A model generated the notes under the pieces. The model was given only the letters and a program-made list of their open reading frames with translations. It did not search any database and was not told the origin of the DNA. A DNA stretch of 64,000 nt from Ellagibacter isourolithinifaciens (lineage in GTDB: Bacteria; Actinomycetota; Coriobacteriia; Coriobacteriales; Eggerthellaceae): NCBI RefSeq assembly GCF_008831035.1, contig NZ_WAJR01000003.1:1-64000 (forward strand), written 5' to 3'. The position numbers and the translations under genes were made by a program. This document shows, in pieces, positions 27,190-34,578 of this stretch (positions are counted from its first letter, which is position 1; every line of letters starts with the position of its first letter).

Positions 27190-29820
27190 TTACGCTGCCT
27201 CGTTCTCGGTTTCAAGCTTGCGAGCGACCTTTTCGTCCTTCTTGTCGTAATTCGGCATCGGGCGGAAGATTTGGAAGAGCATGAGCGCCGCAATGATGAT
27301 GGCGATCACGGTCCAGATGCCGAAGCTCACTTCGCCCAAAGCCAGACCAACGAACTGGTAGAGCATGCAACCCACGCACCACGCAAAGCCGCACATGTAG
27401 CCGATGGTGATCCAGAACCACTTAGCCGAACGCTGCTGCTGGCGAATGGTGCCCATTGCCGCGAAGCACGGCGCGCACAGCAGGTTGAAGGCGCAGAAGG
27501 CGACGATCGCGGCGGTCGACCCACCGAGCATCTGGGCAAAGCCGTACCACAGCTGCGGGTCCGCCTCGCCGAAGTCGCCGAGCTGGGTGATGATGCCGAC
27601 GGTCGCGACGACGTTCTCCTTCGCAACGAGGCCGGTGACGGCGGTTGCGGTGGCTTGCCAGTTCGCGAAGCCAAGCGGCGCGAAGATCCAGGCCAGCAGG
27701 TTACCGAGGCCAGCCATGAGGCTGTACTCCATGTAGTCGGGCGCCTCGGAGTCAAGCAGGCCGAAGCCTTCGCCCGCGTCGCCGAAGTTCATGAGGAACC
27801 AGATGACGATCGTGGACAGGAAGATGATGGTACCTGCTTTGATGATGTAGCCCTTCACGCGCTCCCACATCGAGAGCAGGATGTTCTTCACGCCCGGCAT
27901 ATGGTACTGCGGAAGCTCCATGATAAACGGCGTGGTCTCGCCGGCGAAGAGCTTGGTCTTTTTCAGCATGATGCCGGAGATGATGATCGCGATGACGCCC
28001 ATGAAGTAGAACATCGGGGCGACATACCAGGTGGCGTCGGAGTTGCCAGAGGCAATCGCGCCGAACACGAGGGCGATGATCGGCATCTTCGCACCGCAGG
28101 GAATCATGGTGGTGGTCATGATCGTCATGCGGCGATCCTTCTCGTTCTCGATGGTCTTAGTTGCCATGACGGCGGGCACGCCGCAGCCGGAGGCGATGAG
28201 CATCGGGATGAAGGATTTGCCGGACAGGCCGAACTTGCGGAAGATGCGGTCCATGATGAACGCAACGCGGGACATGTAACCGCACAGCTCCAGGAAGCCA
28301 AGGAGCAAGAAGAGGATCACCATCTGCGGGATGAAGCCGATAACGGCGCCAACACCTGCGACGATGCCGTCCATGACGAGCGACTGCAGCCACGGGGCGA
28401 CGTCGGCGGCCTCAAGGGCGTTGCCGATGATAGCGCCAAGACCCGGGATCCACAGGCCCCAAGAGCCATCGGAGGGGTCGGGCTCTTCGACTTCGAGGGC
28501 AGCCTGGTAATCAGCGAAGGTGATCGCCTGCTCCTCGACCTCGCCGTCGTCGCCTTCGACTTCCATCGTGGCAACAGCGTGCTTGGCCTGGGCCTCCTCG
28601 TCGAACGCCGCAATCGTGGCCTGGGCATCGTCGTACTCGGCAACGGCATCCTGGTACTCGGCCATAGCATCGGCGTCGGTGGCGTCTTCGGGAGCCTCAG
28701 GCTCGGCCAAGGCCAGTGCGTCGAGCACTTCCTGGGAGTCATCGGAGGGAAGGCCAGACACCTCGTCCTCGCCGAGGATGTTCTCAACGTAGGCGGTAAT
28801 CTGCGCCTGGGCGTCTTCGTACTCGGCCGTGGCCTCGTCGAACGCCTCGCCGCCGGTGTAGAGCCAACCGTCGCCGGAGATGCCGTCGTTGGCCCAGTCG
28901 GTCACAACGCCGCCGCCAACAGAGACGGCAAGCCAGTACACGAAGAACATGATGACGATGAAGATCGGCAGGCCGAGGAATCGGTTCGTGACGACGCGGT
29001 CGATTTTCTGGGTGGTGGACATGCCCTTGGTCGACTTCTTCACCGTGTCGTCGACAACACCAGCGATCTCGTCGTAGCGGGCGGAGGTGACGATGGACTC
29101 CGCGTCATCGTCGAGCTCGGTCTCGAGCGCGTCACGGATGGCGTCGACCGTTTTCTTGTCGGCGTCCGTCAACTTGAGCTGGGAAATCGTGCGCTCCTCG
29201 CCCTCGAGCACCTTGATGGCGAACCAGCGGGCGGTCGCAGGGGAAACTCTCGAGCCGAGGGCGTCGATGATCTTCGCGAGCGCCGTTTCGATCTCGTCGG
29301 AGAAGCGGATCTGCGGCGCGGCGGGAACGCCCTTCTTGCCGAGCTCGATCGCGGTCTTCACAAGCTCGTCCATACCGCGGCCCTTGAGCGCCGAGGTGGG
29401 AACAATCGGGCAGCCGAGTTCGCGGGAAAGCTTGTCGACGTCGATCTTGTCGCCGTTCTTCTCGACGAGGTCCATCATGTTGAGGGCGATGACCACAGGC
29501 AGGCCCAGTTCAAGAATCTGCGTGGTCAAATACAGGTTGCGCTCCAGGTTGGTCGCGTCGATCAGGTTGATGACGACGTCCGGGTCGCCATCGAGAAGAT
29601 AGTCGCGCGCGACGATTTCCTCAGGCGAATACGGCGAGAGCGAATAGATGCCGGGGAGGTCGGTAACCGTGACATCCTTGTCCTTGGTGTACTTGCCTTC
29701 CTTCTTTTCAACAGTAACGCCAGGCCAGTTGCCAACGTATTGGTTGGCTCCGGTCAGGTCGTTGAACATGGTCGTCTTGCCGCAGTTCGGGTTGCCGGCA
29801 AGCGCAATGCGAATTCCCAT
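27190..29820 (-). CDS. feoB: Ferrous iron transporter B with an acidic insertion
   Basis: Polytopic Fe(II) transporter (876 aa). The N-terminal G domain has G1 GNPNCGKTT (9-17), G3 DLPG (54-57) and G4 NMMD (114-117), followed by the helical GDI region to about 270. The first membrane helix lies around 282-302. Unusually, about residues 322-452 form an Ala/Asp/Glu-rich insertion with near-repeats (AEYEDAQAQITAY, AEYQDAVAEYDDAQATI) in the first extracytoplasmic loop. The transport core follows, with the two Gate motifs (SGCGVPAVMATKTIENEKDRR and PCGAKMPI) and a C-terminal gate region with Cys residues. Typical FeoB is about 700-770 aa, so the insertion accounts for the excess. A terminator-like hairpin and a dyad separate it from the upstream feoA genes. 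Confidence 0.96.
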   Translation of the reverse strand: MGIRIALAGNPNCGKTTMFNDLTGANQYVGNWPGVTVEKKEGKYTKDKDVTVTDLPGIYSLSPYSPEEIVARDYLLDGDPDVVINLIDATNLERNLYLTTQILELGLPVVIALNMMDLVEKNGDKIDVDKLSRELGCPIVPTSALKGRGMDELVKTAIELGKKGVPAAPQIRFSDEIETALAKIIDALGSRVSPATARWFAIKVLEGEERTISQLKLTDADKKTVDAIRDALETELDDDAESIVTSARYDEIAGVVDDTVKKSTKGMSTTQKIDRVVTNRFLGLPIFIVIMFFVYWLAVSVGGGVVTDWANDGISGDGWLYTGGEAFDEATAEYEDAQAQITAYVENILGEDEVSGLPSDDSQEVLDALALAEPEAPEDATDADAMAEYQDAVAEYDDAQATIAAFDEEAQAKHAVATMEVEGDDGEVEEQAITFADYQAALEVEEPDPSDGSWGLWIPGLGAIIGNALEAADVAPWLQSLVMDGIVAGVGAVIGFIPQMVILFLLLGFLELCGYMSRVAFIMDRIFRKFGLSGKSFIPMLIASGCGVPAVMATKTIENEKDRRMTIMTTTMIPCGAKMPIIALVFGAIASGNSDATWYVAPMFYFMGVIAIIISGIMLKKTKLFAGETTPFIMELPQYHMPGVKNILLSMWERVKGYIIKAGTIIFLSTIVIWFLMNFGDAGEGFGLLDSEAPDYMEYSLMAGLGNLLAWIFAPLGFANWQATATAVTGLVAKENVVATVGIITQLGDFGEADPQLWYGFAQMLGGSTAAIVAFCAFNLLCAPCFAAMGTIRQQQRSAKWFWITIGYMCGFAWCVGCMLYQFVGLALGEVSFGIWTVIAIIIAALMLFQIFRPMPNYDKKDEKVARKLETENEAA

Positions 29821-29909
29821 GATCTACCTTTCCAAAATCAACGATGCTTACCTTTGCTGCTTCGCCGAAACGGCGGCACCCTGAAGAGTTGGTGCGGTCG
29901 CTTCGATAA

Positions 29910-29925
29910 GTTAGATAGCACTAAC
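29910..29925. promoter_or_regulatory. Candidate metalloregulator operator upstream of feoB
   Basis: GTTAG-6-CTAAC is a perfect dyad about 90 bp before feoB. It has the half-site spelling of DtxR/IdeR-type iron boxes, but the spacing is not the standard one. Assignment is tentative. Confidence 0.35.
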
Positions 29926-29930
29926 CGCCA

Positions 29931-29956
29931 AGCAAAGAAAAAGGCCTGCAAAGGCC
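29931..29956 (-). terminator. Terminator between feoA and feoB
   Basis: On the minus strand GGCC-TTTGCA-GGCC is followed by TTTTTCTTT. It lies just after the proximal feoA, so part of the feoA transcripts may end before feoB. Confidence 0.6.
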
Positions 29957-29965
29957 CTGCTCGAA

Positions 29966-30205
29966 CTAGAGAACGAGCACGCTTTCGGCTTCGCTCTTGC
30001 GCAGCGAAAGCTCATAGCCGCGAACGGTGACCTCGATAGGGTCGCCGAGCGGAGCCACCTTGCGAACGAAAACCTCGACGCCCTTGGTGATGCCCATGTC
30101 CATAATGTGGCGCTTGAGGGCACCTTCGCCCACAAGGCGGCGCACCGTGGCGGTCTCGCCGATGGCGACATCGCGCAGCGTCTTGTCCTGGCCTGCTTCT
30201 GCCAT
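29966..30205 (-). CDS. feoA: FeoA-family SH3-like protein (proximal to feoB)
   Basis: A 79-aa cytosolic protein of the FeoA family: LRDVAIGETATVRRLVGEGALKRHIMDMGITKG then VEVFVRKVAPLGDPIEVTVRGYELSLRKSEA, which spell the conserved MG(I/F)xxG and GDP(I/V)xVxxxGxxxxLR motifs. FeoA binds and supports FeoB. ATG at 30205 has a strong GGAGGAG five bases upstream; an in-frame upstream start is not needed. Second gene of the feo operon. Confidence 0.93.
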   Translation of the reverse strand: MAEAGQDKTLRDVAIGETATVRRLVGEGALKRHIMDMGITKGVEVFVRKVAPLGDPIEVTVRGYELSLRKSEAESVLVL

Positions 30206-30363
30206 AGCTTCTCCTCCTTTTCCTTCCTGCCTCAAAAGTCGTCTTATTGCCGCAGCTTTCCGCGCAGTTGCGGAAACAGGCGCAATGCGCCCCTTGCTGC
30301 AGCTTTAGCTTTTCACGGGGCGGGCGCACTCCCCTTTGCGGAAAGTGCAGCCGTCCACGAAAA

Positions 30364-30648
30364 CTAACGGGTGATGATTCGTTGTGCGACCTGCTTATTC
30401 AGCGCGACCTGCGCACCTTTGACCTCGACGATGAAGTTGCCCGCCTGTTCCGAGACGACCTTCACTTCAGCGCCGGCGACAAAGCCGAGATTCTCGAGAT
30501 GATGGAGCACATCGCCCTTTTCGCGAACCTTGACGACGGTGCCCGTCTCGCCCGTTTTCATGAAGGTGAGCGGCATCTGCGCCATGGAAGGTCCCGCAAC
30601 GGTTGCGGTGCTCATGCCTTTGTCCATCGCCATTGCTTCCTGCATCAT
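30364..30648 (-). CDS. FeoA-family SH3-like protein (distal, first gene of the operon)
   Basis: A 94-aa protein with a Met-rich N-terminal extension of about 25 residues (MMQEAMAMDKGMSTATVAG) and a FeoA domain (LTFMKTGETGTVVKVREKGDVLHHLENLGFVAGAEVKVV, GNFIVEVKGAQVALNKQVAQRI; each part recognised by its conserved Gly and LG(F)xxG pattern). It is diverged from the other FeoA, matching the frequent two-FeoA arrangement in Gram-positive feo operons. GAGG precedes the ATG. The methionine-rich start is unusual and could contact metal. Confidence 0.9.
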   Translation of the reverse strand: MMQEAMAMDKGMSTATVAGPSMAQMPLTFMKTGETGTVVKVREKGDVLHHLENLGFVAGAEVKVVSEQAGNFIVEVKGAQVALNKQVAQRIITR

Positions 30649-30669
30649 AGCTACCTCGTCTTTCTTTGC

Positions 30670-30697
30670 TAACCGTGGTTAACATCTAGCTATCATA
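30670..30697 (-). promoter_or_regulatory. feo promoter with overlapping palindromic operator
   Basis: TAACC-GT-GGTTA (30670-30681) is a perfect 12-bp palindrome about 22 bp before the first feoA. A -10-like TATGAT on the minus strand lies at 30692-30697, which would put the start site beside the palindrome. The position is typical for an iron-responsive repressor of the DtxR/IdeR type; the spelling is related to, but not the same as, the DtxR consensus. A related GGTTAA half-site occurs near 30775. Confidence 0.5.
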
Positions 30698-30925
30698 TGC
30701 CATTGCTGGCTCGATTTGGAAGCCTTGGTGAACTTTTTTGTTTCCTGCGGCTAATCTCCATAATTCGCCATGGTTAATTTTTCATTACGAAACGCCTTGC
30801 AACCAGGCGCCGAAGCAAAGGTTGCGATAATGGTTGAATTGCAAAAATTGCGGATAATTTCCCTTTAAGATGTTTTCGCAGATAGTATAGTAAGCATGAC
30901 TTATCTGAACGCGGAAGGTTGCAAC

Positions 30926-32506
30926 ATGAAAGACAGCTTCGCCCCGGCTGCAGGCGTAAACGAGAACTTCTATTCCGACACGCGCGGCCTCGTGAGCGAC
31001 CCCGTCCCCTTCACGAAGGCGGTCATTGACGGCCTGGCACACGGAGGCGGCCTCTACGTCCCTGCTCACGTGCCGGCACTTTTGATCGACGAGATTTGCA
31101 GCTTGGCGGAGATGCCCTACTCCAAGCGCGCCGCCACGGTTTACCGCGCCTTCGGCGTCGACCTGCCGACCGAGCGCATCGAGGCGCTCATGGAGAGCGC
31201 TTACGGCGACCAGTTCGACGACGAGCGCATCTGCCCGATCACCTCGCTCGACGAGAACACCCACGTGCTCGAGCTGTGGCATGGCCCCACGAGCGCGTTC
31301 AAGGACATGGCGCTGCAGTGCCTGCCCCGCTTCTTCTCTGCAAGCGCCGAAGCGCTCCGCGAGCGCGGAGAGCTCGACCACGACTTCCTTATCCTGGTGG
31401 CAACTTCGGGCGACACGGGCAAGGCCGCGCTCGAAGGCTTCAAGAACGCCGAGCACGTGCGCATCGGCGTGCTGTTCCCCGATGGCGGCGTGAGCGACAT
31501 CCAGCGCAAGCAGATGGTCACGACCACCGGCGACAACGTGCAGGTCTGGGGCGTGCACGGCAACTTTGACGACTGCCAGACCGGCGTGAAGAACGTCTTC
31601 GGCAACGAGGCGTACGCCGAGAAGCTGCTCTCCGAGCACAACGTGACCTTATCGAGCGCGAACTCCATCAACTGGGGACGGCTTATGCCCCAGATCGTGT
31701 ATTACATCTCGAGCTACGCCGAGCTGGTTGCGAAGGGCAAGGTCGAAGCCGGCAAGCCGATCGACGTCTGCGTCCCCACGGGCAATTTCGGAAACATCCT
31801 CGCCGCATGGTACGCCAAGCGCATGGGAACCCCGATCGAGATGCTCTTCTGCGCGAGCAACGAGAACCGCGTGCTCACCGACTTCATCAACACCGGCACC
31901 TACGACATCTCCGAGCGCGACTTCGCACTGACGCCGTCGCCGTCGATGGACATCCTGGTGTCCTCCAATCTGGAGCGCCAGCTGTTCGAGCTTTCCGGGC
32001 GCAACGCTGAGGCGGTTCGCGGCTGGATGTCCGACCTGCGCGAGAAGAAGTGCTTCCGCGTGGACGCCGACACTTTTGCTGCGGTGCGCGCCGAGTTTGC
32101 GGCCGACTCCGTCGACAACGAGACCTGCCTTTCCACCATCAAGGAGGTCTTCGATGCCAACGGCTATCTCATCGACCCGCACACCGCGGTCGCCTACAAG
32201 GTCGCCGAGCAGCTGCGCGGCGAAAATCCCGTGCTCATTGCAAGCACGGCCCATTGGGCGAAGTTCGGCGACAACGTGTATCGCGCGCTTCACGGCATGG
32301 CGCCCGGCGAGCCGCTTCCCGAAGAGGCTGCTGCGCTTTCGGGATGCCAGCTCAACGAGCTGATCGCCGACGAGACCGGGCAGCACAACGTGCCCGCCAA
32401 CCTGGCAACCCTCGACGCGGCGCACGTGCGCTTCGAAGAGGTTATCGATAACTCGACCGAGGACATCGAGCACGCAGCAGCGGCTTTCCTCGGCAAAACG
32501 AACTAG
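30926..32506 (+). CDS. thrC: Threonine synthase
   Basis: PLP enzyme converting O-phosphohomoserine to threonine. The 526-aa protein is the long class (fungal/enterobacterial-like) with an N-terminal YSDTRG element, the PLP-lysine segment WHGPTSAFKDMALQ (Lys near residue 120), phosphate-binding ATSGDTGKAALEG, SSANSINWGRL and the C-terminal STAHWAKF. ATG at 30926 follows GGAAGG at good distance; the ATG at 30896 lies at the predicted transcription start (TATAGT at 30886-30891) and is rejected. It is divergent from the feo operon and followed within 50 bp by a ModE-like gene on the same strand. Confidence 0.95.
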   Translation: MKDSFAPAAGVNENFYSDTRGLVSDPVPFTKAVIDGLAHGGGLYVPAHVPALLIDEICSLAEMPYSKRAATVYRAFGVDLPTERIEALMESAYGDQFDDERICPITSLDENTHVLELWHGPTSAFKDMALQCLPRFFSASAEALRERGELDHDFLILVATSGDTGKAALEGFKNAEHVRIGVLFPDGGVSDIQRKQMVTTTGDNVQVWGVHGNFDDCQTGVKNVFGNEAYAEKLLSEHNVTLSSANSINWGRLMPQIVYYISSYAELVAKGKVEAGKPIDVCVPTGNFGNILAAWYAKRMGTPIEMLFCASNENRVLTDFINTGTYDISERDFALTPSPSMDILVSSNLERQLFELSGRNAEAVRGWMSDLREKKCFRVDADTFAAVRAEFAADSVDNETCLSTIKEVFDANGYLIDPHTAVAYKVAEQLRGENPVLIASTAHWAKFGDNVYRALHGMAPGEPLPEEAAALSGCQLNELIADETGQHNVPANLATLDAAHVRFEEVIDNSTEDIEHAAAAFLGKTN

Positions 32507-32554
32507 CAATCAGAAAACCACAGGCAAGCAGAAACCGTCGAAAAAGGGGAACCC

Positions 32555-32899
32555 ATGAGCAAGCTCACCAACCTCACTCCGTCCATCAGGCTTTCTATCA
32601 AGAACCCGAACTCCGAAAGCGGATCGGTGTTCGGCCGCGGCATCGCCGATTTGTGCCTCGGCGTTCGCGAGAAGGGCTCGCTGAACGCCGCCGCGAAGAG
32701 CATCGGCATGGCGTACAGCAAGGCCTGGCGCATCATCAAAGAAACCGAAGCAGCCCTGGAAATCCAGCTGCTCAATCGCGACGGCGCCCACGGAAGCAGC
32801 CTTACCGACGAGGGAAACAAGCTCCTCGACTCCTATCTTGAAATCGCCAAGCGCGTTCAGGAAGCAGCCGAGAAGGAATTCCACCGTCTTGTCGACTAG
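32555..32899 (+). CDS. ModE N-terminal-like winged-helix regulator
   Basis: A 114-aa LysR-type HTH protein of the ModE-N kind: GRGIADLCLGVREKGSLNAAAKSIGMAYSKAWRIIKETEAALEIQLLNRDG, seen here as the conserved GSLNAAAKSIGMAYSKAW helix-turn-helix. It lacks the molybdate-binding MOP domains of full ModE, so it is a stand-alone DNA-binding form. Such short ModE-like proteins often accompany molybdoenzyme or molybdate functions. Here the molybdoenzyme lies 22 kb away, so the target is unknown. GGGGAACCC precedes the ATG, and the gene follows thrC. It overlaps the convergent zinc-ribbon gene by 4 bp at the stops. Confidence 0.85.
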   Translation: MSKLTNLTPSIRLSIKNPNSESGSVFGRGIADLCLGVREKGSLNAAAKSIGMAYSKAWRIIKETEAALEIQLLNRDGAHGSSLTDEGNKLLDSYLEIAKRVQEAAEKEFHRLVD

Positions 32900-33246
32900 G
32901 CATCGACGGCTCTCGTCTGCCCAGCTGGGGCGCATCCCGCAAAATCGACGGCAACCCGCACGCCTGCGGCGCCTTCCGGCACCGCGATATGAAGTACGAG
33001 GTCCCGTTTAGCTGGTTTCGCATCCGCTTTGCCTTCTTGGCGCACGTCCGCAGGGCGTGCGCCTTTCTTTTTCTCCTCGGCTTCAGCCAAATTGCGGGCT
33101 TTTCCCGAATAACCTGGCGGCTCCTCTGGTTCAAACCCGCCCCCATGCGCCTTTTCGACATCGGAGGAATCAAATCGATGCAGGCATCCGTAGCAAGTGT
33201 CCATATCGTCGAACACCCGCGCCTTGCACGCAGGGCACATTTTCAT
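32896..33246 (-). CDS. Zinc-ribbon protein, last gene of the Tad operon
   Basis: A 116-aa protein opening with a zinc-ribbon MKMCPACKARVFDDMDTCYGC (two CxxC pairs, residues 4-7 and 19-22), then a charged linker rich in E, K and A, and a short beta-rich C-terminal segment (LVLHIAVPEGAAGVRVAVDF). There is no membrane helix. ATG at 33246 follows AAAGGA and overlaps the DUF192 stop by 4 bp, so it is translationally coupled to the pilus operon. I do not recognise a named family; a small zinc-binding adaptor is likely. Confidence 0.75.
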   Translation of the reverse strand: MKMCPACKARVFDDMDTCYGCLHRFDSSDVEKAHGGGFEPEEPPGYSGKARNLAEAEEKKKGARPADVRQEGKADAKPAKRDLVLHIAVPEGAAGVRVAVDFAGCAPAGQTRAVDA

Positions 33247-33560
33247 CTTGCTGGTCCTTTCCGCTCCCTTTGCGCCGCGTAGGCAACAAGCCCCACGCGA
33301 TCCCCTTCTGAAAACCAAGTCCCGCATTCGGCAAAGCGCTCGATAGTCGCCACCGCACGAGGGCATCGCAGACGCCTCATCGGGCCCACCGCGCGATACG
33401 ATTCGAGCACCACGCCGCAGCGGTCGACGAACGCGATGTCAAGTTTTCGAACCATGCCGACGGTATGCACGTCGTTGCACGGCATGAGAATCAAAGGCTC
33501 GCTGCACCTGCGCCGCAAAAGCAGCCCGCGCGCCCTCGACGGGCCGTCCGTCGCCACCAT
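33243..33560 (-). CDS. DUF192-family protein in the Tad operon
   Basis: About 105 aa with the DUF192 pattern: RARGLLLRRRCSEPLILMPCNDVHTVGM, then LDIAFVDRCGVVLESYRAV and a C-terminal ECGTWFSEGDRVGL. DUF192 domains are small beta-barrels often coded near Tad/Flp genes; the molecular role is unknown. The start is uncertain: ATG at 33560 matches the family's beginning but has no clear ribosome-binding site, and GTG or TTG alternatives exist nearby. It sits 29 bp after the preceding pilus gene and overlaps the next. Confidence 0.75.
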   Translation of the reverse strand: MVATDGPSRARGLLLRRRCSEPLILMPCNDVHTVGMVRKLDIAFVDRCGVVLESYRAVGPMRRLRCPRAVATIERFAECGTWFSEGDRVGLVAYAAQRERKGPAR

Positions 33561-33589
33561 GAGCTGCGACCAGGCGCGATCGCTCGACC

Positions 33590-34114
33590 TCAATCCTCGC
33601 TTATCGCGCACTGCACGACCACGCTTGCGCCCTCCCCCACAGGCACGCACGACACCATCGCCCACAGGCACACGCCCCCTTCCTTCACGAAGACCGAGCA
33701 TCCCTCGATGCCCGTTTCCGACTCGACCCATCCCTTACGCGTAAGCTCGCCCTCTATCTGCGAGAACTCGCTTTCCGCCGAATGTGCGCACGAGAACCCG
33801 ACGACCCCGCCCTCGCCCGAAACCCGCACCGACTTAGCCCCACCGAGTGCGAAGAGCTCTTCCTCGAACCATGGGGGCACCGCCTCGATTCCCGTTTGCT
33901 CGCCCGCAAGCGACACCGCAGCATCACCGTCGCCCGAACCAGAGCCGCCCTCGAGCGCGAACTTCACCTGGTCTCCCGCATCTTCAGCCCAGAGCGCGCG
34001 GCCCATCTTCGTCGCCGCACCCGCAACTCCAAGCCCATCGTCGATCGCCACCGCAAGCACGACGGCGACCGCGACCGAAAGCAAGGCGGCAAGCGCCCGA
34101 CGCCCCTGCCCCAT
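33590..34114 (-). CDS. Tad-operon protein with N-terminal membrane helix
   Basis: A protein of 174 aa with a short basic start and a hydrophobic helix (ALAALLSVAVAVVLAVAI, about residues 8-25), then an acidic extracytoplasmic part with a few Cys (FSCAHSAES, IEGCSVF, VSCVPVG). I do not recognise the family. Its start overlaps the stop of the TadE-like gene by 1 bp, so it is coupled to pilus-biogenesis genes and is likely an exported or membrane-anchored accessory of the pilus. Confidence 0.78.
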   Translation of the reverse strand: MGQGRRALAALLSVAVAVVLAVAIDDGLGVAGAATKMGRALWAEDAGDQVKFALEGGSGSGDGDAAVSLAGEQTGIEAVPPWFEEELFALGGAKSVRVSGEGGVVGFSCAHSAESEFSQIEGELTRKGWVESETGIEGCSVFVKEGGVCLWAMVSCVPVGEGASVVVQCAISED

Positions 34115-34578
34115 CAGAACAGCACCCCCGGCTTGTAGACATCCACCACCAACTCCGTCGAATGCTCCAACTGCGGAAGCGACACGCCGAAAACGGAGGA
34201 CTTCAAACCCATGCCGAAAAGCGTCGGAGTGAAGCGGAGAGTCGCTCTGAAACGCTTCTGCCCGAACGACTCGCTTGCCACCGAAACGCTTGCCTCTAAG
34301 TAGTTCTTGTCCGCGATACCCATTCCCTCTTCGATTGCATCAAGCGCAGCGGCGCAGCTTTGGCTCGTGTCCTCGCCATAAGCCGGAGACGTCGCAAACA
34401 CGCGCACCGCATTGCGGGCAAGCCTGTCGAATGCGGCGCACTCCGAGAAGAAGAGCATCGCGTTCATCGCAATCACCGCAATAGCGACGAGCACCGGGAT
34501 CATCACGGCGAGTTCGACGGTCATCTGCCCGCGCTCGTCGCGCGCGCAGCCGAACCTTTCCTTCAGCAGCCCGCTCAT
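34114..34578 (-). CDS. tadE: TadE-like minor pseudopilin
   Basis: A 154-aa protein with a type IVb pilin-like N-terminus: a basic leader, then GQMTVELAVMIPVLVAIAVIAMNAMLFF. A G/Q cleavage site with Glu at +5 and a long hydrophobic helix is the mark of substrates of TadV-type prepilin peptidases. The rest is a small extracellular domain with FRATLRFTPTLF. ATG at 34578 overlaps the TGA of the preceding gene. In Tad systems TadE-like pseudopilins prime or tip the Flp fibre. Confidence 0.85.
   Translation of the reverse strand: MSGLLKERFGCARDERGQMTVELAVMIPVLVAIAVIAMNAMLFFSECAAFDRLARNAVRVFATSPAYGEDTSQSCAAALDAIEEGMGIADKNYLEASVSVASESFGQKRFRATLRFTPTLFGMGLKSSVFGVSLPQLEHSTELVVDVYKPGVLF

Noticed and set aside
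27271-30030. A plus-strand open frame of about 900 codons opposite feoB
   Set aside because: It is antisense to feoB and feoA, is rich in Arg/Asp/His/Gly without any fold signal, and has no ribosome-binding site.
30896-30925. An earlier ATG start for thrC
   Set aside because: It falls at the predicted transcription start, while the ATG at 30926 has a good ribosome-binding site and matches the family start.
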